DNA from: Coemansia sp. RSA 1804
Taxonomy: Eukaryota > Kickxellomycota > Kickxellomycetes > Kickxellales > Kickxellaceae
Assembly: GCA_027578815.1 (NCBI GenBank)
Contig: JANBTH010000856.1
Location: 1-10,570 of the forward strand
Length of the DNA stretch: 10,570 nt
Direction: 5' to 3'
This document shows, in pieces, positions 6,053 to 10,570 of this stretch (its first letter is position 1; every line of letters begins with the position of its first letter). The notes beneath the pieces are model-generated. The model was not told the origin of the DNA. It worked only from the letters and a program-made list of their open reading frames with translations, and did no database searches. A program made the position numbers and the translations under genes.

Positions 6053-7723
6053 ATGATGTTCGATATGGATATTGAGGACACAAACCTCACCTCGCCAACA
6101 AAGGGTTGCCAGAAACTGGATGCCGCCGCTCGGTCGCCTCTTGTGCTCCCGTCAATTGCTGTATCGCGTCCCAGCTCGAGAATGGCAGCCTCGCGTCCAG
6201 CATCGCCTGCGCCGCTCATGCATCGCAAGGCGAGCGTCTCTGCCGGCGTGCTTAGTCTTCTCGAGTCTCAGCTTGACGATACGCACATTGATTCGGATTA
6301 CGAGGACATGGCCGAAAGAGTGCAGGTCGAAGTCCCCATTGTCGACGACTTTGAGAACGAGGAATGCGATGACATCGATATCGCTGTCGATATCGATATC
6401 GATGCCGATGCTGATAGCATTAGCCGCACATGTGATGCACCATTGGCTGGCATGTCTGCACATGCCTCGGCGCACAGCTTTGCTGGCAGTGCAAGCATCT
6501 CTGCTTTGTGCGGAGAAGATGTCCCAGAGGCCGCAGCATCCAATACGCCATCTGCTTGTGCCAGACGCAAGCCAAAGGTGACCATCGATGACTTTGACGT
6601 TCTGCGGCTTATCGGTAAGGGCGGGTACGGTATGGTCTATCTCGTCCAGCACAAGGTGACCCGCAAGCACTATGCCATGAAGGTGCTTCGGAAGGCGTCG
6701 ATTCTGCTCCAGAGAAGACAGATCACCTTTACCATGACCGAACGGTCGATACTCTCCGAAGTCCAGCACCCGTTCATTGTGAAGCTCTACTATGCATTCC
6801 AGTCAAACTCGAAACTCTATCTGATCATGGAGTATGTGGCTGGCGGTGAGCTGTTTACGCACATGACAAAGGAGCGCATATTCTCCGAGGACCAGGCCGT
6901 TTTCTATGCCGCAGAGCTGGTTCTGGCTCTTGCGCATCTCCACAAGCTGGGGATCGTGTTTCGCGACGCAAAGCCCGAGAACTGTCTTCTCGGGCGCACC
7001 GGCCACCTGGTTCTGACGGACTTTGGGCTTTCGAAGACTGCGTTGGGCGAGGATGGCCGCACAAGCACCTTCTGTGGCACGCCGTCGTATATGGCGCCAG
7101 AGATCCTGGACTCGTCCGAATCCTACGACGTGAGCGTCGATTACTGGTCGCTGGGCGTGCTGATCTACGAAATGCTCACGGGATCGGTGCCGTTCAAGGG
7201 GAGGGCGCCGCAGCAGATTGTCAAAAGCATCAACAAGATGAAGGTCGTGTATCCGTCGTATCTGACTCCCGATGCCAAGGATCTAATAATACGACTGCTG
7301 CGCAAGAAACCCTCCCAGCGGCTTGGGTACGGACGGAACGGGATGCAGAACATCAAAAAACACCGTTTCTTCCGCAACATCAATTGGGAGGTCCTGGAGA
7401 AGAGACACGAGTCCCAGATTCCTCCTATTGTGCCTGTCATCGACGGCGATGCCGATGTCAGCAATTTTGCTGCTGAATTCACTTCTCAGCAGGTGCCGCC
7501 ATCAATTGCTTGTGGCGATGCAGCTGGTCCCGATCCTGCTGCACATCTGCCTGTTTCACTTGGAAGGTCGGTGGCCGATCTCACTGAAAACGGAAACACT
7601 CAGCCCGGCGCTGGTGGCAATACCGAGAAACCGCCGCTCCATGCCGACGGTGAAGTCGATCCTGCGACTGCTTTTCTGGGCTTCAGCTTTGTGGCAAAGT
7701 CTGTGCTCGACACAATCGGCTAG
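6053..7723 (+). CDS. S6K: S6-kinase-type AGC protein kinase with N-terminal TOS motif
   Basis: This is a Ser/Thr kinase of the p70 S6K branch, downstream of TORC1 and PDK1 in animals; fission yeast Psk1 is a fungal relative. Residues 3-7 (FDMDI) fit the Raptor-binding TOS motif at the same end as in animal S6Ks. Residues 8-178 are Ser-rich then acidic. The kinase domain is about 181-440: glycine loop GKGGYG 188-193, K210, E230, R304-D305-A306-K307...N310, DFG 323-325, T-loop Thr339 in TFCGT, APE 348-350, and D363. The AGC tail includes NFAAEFT near 471-477 and the hydrophobic motif FLGFSF 541-546 (Ser545 as phosphosite), followed by VAKSVL as in S6K1. Oddities: Ala306 replaces the usual Leu, Ser345 the usual acidic residue, and about 57 residues separate the turn-motif region from the hydrophobic motif. 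It starts at tandem ATGs (6053, 6056) with A at -3, and no intron is needed. Sch9-like kinases are the alternative, but the tail and TOS favour S6K. Confidence 0.93.
   Translation: MMFDMDIEDTNLTSPTKGCQKLDAAARSPLVLPSIAVSRPSSRMAASRPASPAPLMHRKASVSAGVLSLLESQLDDTHIDSDYEDMAERVQVEVPIVDDFENEECDDIDIAVDIDIDADADSISRTCDAPLAGMSAHASAHSFAGSASISALCGEDVPEAAASNTPSACARRKPKVTIDDFDVLRLIGKGGYGMVYLVQHKVTRKHYAMKVLRKASILLQRRQITFTMTERSILSEVQHPFIVKLYYAFQSNSKLYLIMEYVAGGELFTHMTKERIFSEDQAVFYAAELVLALAHLHKLGIVFRDAKPENCLLGRTGHLVLTDFGLSKTALGEDGRTSTFCGTPSYMAPEILDSSESYDVSVDYWSLGVLIYEMLTGSVPFKGRAPQQIVKSINKMKVVYPSYLTPDAKDLIIRLLRKKPSQRLGYGRNGMQNIKKHRFFRNINWEVLEKRHESQIPPIVPVIDGDADVSNFAAEFTSQQVPPSIACGDAAGPDPAAHLPVSLGRSVADLTENGNTQPGAGGNTEKPPLHADGEVDPATAFLGFSFVAKSVLDTIG
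6371..6412 (+). repeat. GATATC/ATCGAT-rich repeat coding an Asp-Ile/Asp-Ala run in the kinase
   Basis: Within the kinase N-terminus a short run of GAY-ATY codons spells alternating Asp-Ile and then Asp-Ala (about residues 107-121). At DNA level it holds the 16-bp perfect palindrome TCGATATCGATATCGA at 6387-6402. The likely origin is slippage of a hexamer-like unit. The product is a strongly acidic, probably disordered stretch before the kinase domain. Confidence 0.6.
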
Positions 7724-8392
7724 ATAATTTATGTTTTCTTTTCCATCCACCTGTGATATAATGTTACTAGAATAAGAATCCTTCTTTGTGTGTATGCGTG
7801 TTGTGAGCAAGTGAAAGAAAGGGAGGAAATAATAGAACTCGCTAGCAAAAGTAATGATAATCGCCTTCTTTTTTTTTTTTACTTCATTTTATGTTCTGTG
7901 AATAGAACGTGCTTGTTTACTTTTGGATCAAACTTCATCATTGTCAAGCGATAAGCGGCTGTGCGAGGTCTCTGCTTTACGTATGTGTATCCGGTTCCTG
8001 CGGCGCTGATAAGGCGTACCAGAATGTTTCTCGATTTTGCTTTCTTGGCCACTACAGGTATTTTTAACTTTTAACAGAATGCAGTCAGTTTTTTAGTACA
8101 CTATTCGTAGAGGAAAAGTCCCCAGCTAAATTCACACTGTTCGCTTATTGTAATTTGAATCCACAACACTATAAATGCATACTCTTTTTTATTACGCTAT
8201 TGAATGTTAAATTAGAAAATACAGAAACTAAAGCTCAGCGCAAGAAGCAGAAAAAAGAGAGAAAATGAGATGCGTGTCTTGATTTTCGATTACAACGTTT
8301 GCGATAATGCGGAGAAGGATGAAGAAAAAAAAGTGAAGGCGGCTGGTGATCGATAAACATTTGATTGCGGCATGCTTGATCAGCGGCGGATA
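7724..8392. other. Convergent intergenic region with 3' ends of the kinase and PQ-loop genes
   Basis: This is AT-rich non-coding DNA between two converging genes. Plus-strand AATAAG (near 7771) and AATAAT (near 7827) are possible weak poly(A) signals for the kinase, and there is a T12 tract at about 7869-7880. On the other strand, an AATAAA signal for the PQ-loop gene lies at 8188-8193. No reading frame of note and no tRNA-like or other structured RNA was recognised. Confidence 0.6.
8188..8193 (-). terminator. Candidate poly(A) signal AATAAA of the PQ-loop gene
   Basis: The minus strand reads AATAAA here, about 200 nt past the PQ-loop stop codon at 8393-8395. The spacing is plausible for a fungal 3' UTR. 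It was identified by hexamer only. Confidence 0.3.
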
Positions 8393-9415
8393 TCAAGGCA
8401 AAGCAGATCCAGAGGAGGATGGCGATGTGCGAACCTTGCGAAGAGAAATAAACTGAATCAGGACAAACACGTCGATGAAGATGGATCCAACGGGACCATA
8501 GATGTATGACGCAGACCTGTGCAGAAACCCAGGCCCAGCAACAGGGAGCATGGATATCAATGATGCAGCATAGGATCCGTTAGCAGCAAAGATGATGGTA
8601 AACATTGCCAACGACAGACCCTCGACTGAGTTTCTCTTGTGGTTGTGCCAGAGTTGCGGAAGACGCGACAGATGGTAGTTGATTCCGCTTCCCCACCCCA
8701 TGAGCAAGCCAAATGTTTCAAGGCTTTGTGCATTGCTCAGCACGCCGCTGTACTTGCGAACAAAAAGCCATGTGAGGAGCAAAATGGCAGACATGATCAT
8801 TGCAATAGCGCCAGTCTTTGAAAAATATGGCAAGTAGAGGCTATTTTTAGCAGTGGGCTTTGTGTCAATTGTGCTTTGGTAGTTTACATTGTGCAATTGC
8901 TGCTGTTGTCTGTTTTCTTCAAAAGATGCTGCTGCTTCCACCGAGGAATAGTATCTCACGGCATCATGAGCACCGCCAGTACAAAAGGGCTTCTGTAGCA
9001 GACAAGCTTGTTCCATGCAAGTAATTGTCAAAGGATGCGCCAATCTGGGCTTTCTGTACATAAAATATTGAATCAGCAGCACACCATCGGTCAAAATAAA
9101 GTATGATCCAAGCACTATTTGAAACATCTTTTGATTCAAAACAATGCAGCCGACAAGATTCATTGCATCGCCAACAAGCCAGAACAAAATTAAATGCGTG
9201 CTTATTCCGGTGGTTGACTTTAGTTTCCAGTTTGTATGAATCTGTGGCAGCAGGGCAAGCAGCCAGAACACAATGGATGCTATGCCAAATGCTGAGCTGG
9301 ATACCTCCCAGTATGAGTAGAAGCAGCGTTTAAACAGACGTTCAGTCCACCAAACGCTTTGCTTGCCGTCAATGACAGGGCAATACACATCTCCCCAAAA
9401 TGCCGCAGTTGACAT
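8393..9415 (-). CDS. PQ-loop seven-helix transporter, YPQ/PQLC2-like (vacuolar cationic amino acid exporter family)
   Basis: This is a 340-residue membrane protein with two PQ-loop repeats. Family members (yeast Ypq1-3/Rtc2, animal PQLC2/LAAT-1) move Lys, Arg and His across the vacuolar or lysosomal membrane. Helices lie near 41-59, 71-93, 97-120, 202-219, 234-255, 267-289 and 304-325. Repeat 1 has LLPQ (P57-Q58), then FWLVGDAMNL, the conserved GD..NL of this group. Repeat 2 has SRLPQ (P253-Q254), then NSVEGLS and a helix with AANGSY. A polar loop of about 80 residues with a QQQQ run joins the halves, and the C-terminal tail is Ser-rich. The frame is open 22 codons further upstream, but that extension begins with TTG; the ATG at 9413-9415, with G at -3, is the credible start. 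No intron is needed. Substrate and location are inferred from the family; S. pombe Stm1-like proteins are close alternatives. Confidence 0.88.
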   Translation of the reverse strand: MSTAAFWGDVYCPVIDGKQSVWWTERLFKRCFYSYWEVSSSAFGIASIVFWLLALLPQIHTNWKLKSTTGISTHLILFWLVGDAMNLVGCIVLNQKMFQIVLGSYFILTDGVLLIQYFMYRKPRLAHPLTITCMEQACLLQKPFCTGGAHDAVRYYSSVEAAASFEENRQQQQLHNVNYQSTIDTKPTAKNSLYLPYFSKTGAIAMIMSAILLLTWLFVRKYSGVLSNAQSLETFGLLMGWGSGINYHLSRLPQLWHNHKRNSVEGLSLAMFTIIFAANGSYAASLISMLPVAGPGFLHRSASYIYGPVGSIFIDVFVLIQFISLRKVRTSPSSSGSALP

Positions 9416-10507
9416 GTCACTAAACCTTTTAAAAACGACAAATGTTTGTTTGAAATTATAAAGCAACAGCAAAAATAGCAAGAGACAGGAGAAGCTGGTG
9501 GTAATACAAGATTATATGCACGGTTATCGTTCTGTTGCTTTGTTACTAGAAACCAAATATGCTATGTATGCGGCCGTACATAAATAACAGCAGACTCTGA
9601 AAATGACAAAATGTAGCGATAAATTAAACGAGGAAACAACAGTAAACAGCAGAATGAGAGAAGATATTGTCAAGACTGGAAGGAGTTGTTTGCCGCCAAC
9701 ATTTACAAAAGAGAAAAAGTTGAAAAACAGAGAAGCTTATTTATAGTCGAGACGCGCTGGAGGTTTAACAGAATCCAAAAATGTTTGTCCCTTTTCGCTT
9801 TCCCATTTAGTTTCCCATTTCCGTCGGAATGATTGACTAACCCATTTTTTCCTGTCGCCGGGTCTAAACACAAAGTCAGGAGGCAAGAGAAAAAAAACGA
9901 GATGTTGGACCAGATCATGGCAAATCGCACAAAAACAAAACGCCTCCTTTAGATGCGCAAATCTTTTTTCTTCCGTTGCAATATCTGCACATCCATATTT
10001 TTATGCAAATTTGAAAAAGAAGAGGTCAGACTTTTTTATTTCGATGAAAGATTTCCCTTTTTTTTTTACAATTTTAGCATATGACCTTGGGTTGGTACTC
10101 ATAGCAGAGGAAGGAAAACAAGAGCTAAACGGGAATCATTAATGGTGTGAGTACCATCCGCCAAGAGCACAAAAATTACAAATTTCCATGGCCATATGCT
10201 CCCACAAAAACAATTGTAAAAGGAGTTGGATAGCTTGTTTTGGTTTATTTCCACAGATTGCATGCACAAATTAAAAGAGACTAACGAAAAATGCAAACAA
10301 CAATGCGAGATTTTAGACGATAACCAGGTATTCATGTGGCAAGGAGGGAACTAAAAAAGATCGCAAACGAAAAGGAAAAAAAAAGATCATTGTCTTCATG
10401 CCTTTTTTTTAAAGCATGCAATTACGGCCCGTTTCTCCGTGCCTCATTTTTTCTAGTTGCTTGGCTTTCGTCTCTCCCGCCGCGCTGCGTCTGAGAATCA
10501 AAGTCAG
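9416..10507. other. Intergenic region upstream of the PQ-loop gene
   Basis: AT-rich DNA with many A and T tracts. Minus-strand TATAAT-like sites at 9455-9460 and about 9511-9516 lie 40-100 bp upstream of the PQ-loop ATG and could serve its promoter. A perfect 9-bp inverted repeat lies at 10093-10101 and 10148-10156. The frames present, at most 78 codons, have no convincing composition. No tRNA or rRNA seen. Confidence 0.55.
10093..10156. repeat. 9-bp perfect inverted repeat with 46-bp spacer
   Basis: TGGTACTCA at 10093-10101 pairs exactly with TGAGTACCA at 10148-10156. Beyond these arms the pairing stops. This could be a regulatory dyad or chance; the 46-bp spacer makes a stable hairpin unlikely. 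Confidence 0.4.
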
Positions 10508-10570
10508 ATGGAAATAATAAAACGACGTGAAGACAATGCTTCCACTACAGCAGGCCCTCCTATGCCCTTT
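10508..10570 (+). CDS. Possible N-terminus of a gene running off the right edge
   Basis: The ATG at 10508-10510 opens a frame that stays open to the window end, giving 21 residues that begin MEIIKRREDN. The frame is also open upstream back to a TAG at 10454. The base at -3 is C, a weak context, while +4 is G. Local GC content rises in the last 100 bp compared with the AT-rich DNA to the left, as at the other gene starts. A competing ATG at 10534 in another frame (MLPLQQALL...) is also open to the end. Too short for any functional call. Confidence 0.3.
   Translation, partial: MEIIKRREDNASTTAGPPMPF

Noticed and set aside
6152..6769. 205-codon minus-strand frame antisense to the kinase N-terminus
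   Set aside because: It is a shadow of the real kinase frame; the antisense reading of the GATATC repeat gives an artificial acidic-hydrophobic run.
10393..10420. CATGCC-T-tract-AAAGCATG hairpin resembling an intrinsic terminator
   Set aside because: The stem is short and interrupted, the genome is eukaryotic, and no gene ends nearby on either strand.

Overview
The window reads as nuclear DNA of a fungus, most likely an intron-poor, early-diverging lineage; I lean towards Kickxellomycotina-type fungi, but that is inference. The reasons: long single-exon genes start at ATG without bacterial ribosome-binding sites, they are separated by 0.7-2.1 kb of AT-rich, homopolymer-rich intergenic DNA, and all three well-resolved products are eukaryotic (a DDX21-type nucleolar helicase, an S6 kinase and a seven-helix PQ-loop vacuolar-type transporter).

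Layout from left to right. (1) A Ser/Pro/Gln-rich reading frame on the minus strand runs off the left edge (1-410). (2) About 2.1 kb has no convincing gene (411-2532). (3) A 726-residue DEAD-box helicase lies on the minus strand (2533-4713), with a Lys/Ser-rich N-terminus, a GUCT domain and an RGG tail encoded by an 18-bp tandem repeat. (4) A 1.3-kb divergent intergenic region (4714-6052) is strongly pyrimidine-rich towards its right end. (5) A 556-residue AGC kinase lies on the plus strand (6053-7723). It has the parts of an S6 kinase: an N-terminal FDMDI that fits the TOS motif, the PDK1-type T-loop and a C-terminal FLGFSF hydrophobic motif. (6) A convergent intergenic region (7724-8392). 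(7) A PQ-loop membrane protein lies on the minus strand (8393-9415). Its frame is open further upstream, but only from a TTG, so the ATG at 9413-9415 is the supported start. (8) About 1.1 kb of AT-rich intergenic DNA. (9) A possible gene start enters at the right edge (10508-10570, plus strand).

The three complete genes are individually transcribed, with no sign of an operon or a mobile cluster. Their family roles (ribosome biogenesis, TORC1 output and vacuolar amino-acid export) all touch growth control, but adjacency alone does not show a shared system. The most interesting signals are in the kinase: a metazoan-style TOS motif in what appears to be a fungal gene, altered catalytic-loop and P+1-loop residues, and an unusually long linker before the hydrophobic motif. 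I saw no tRNA, rRNA, transposon or CRISPR array.
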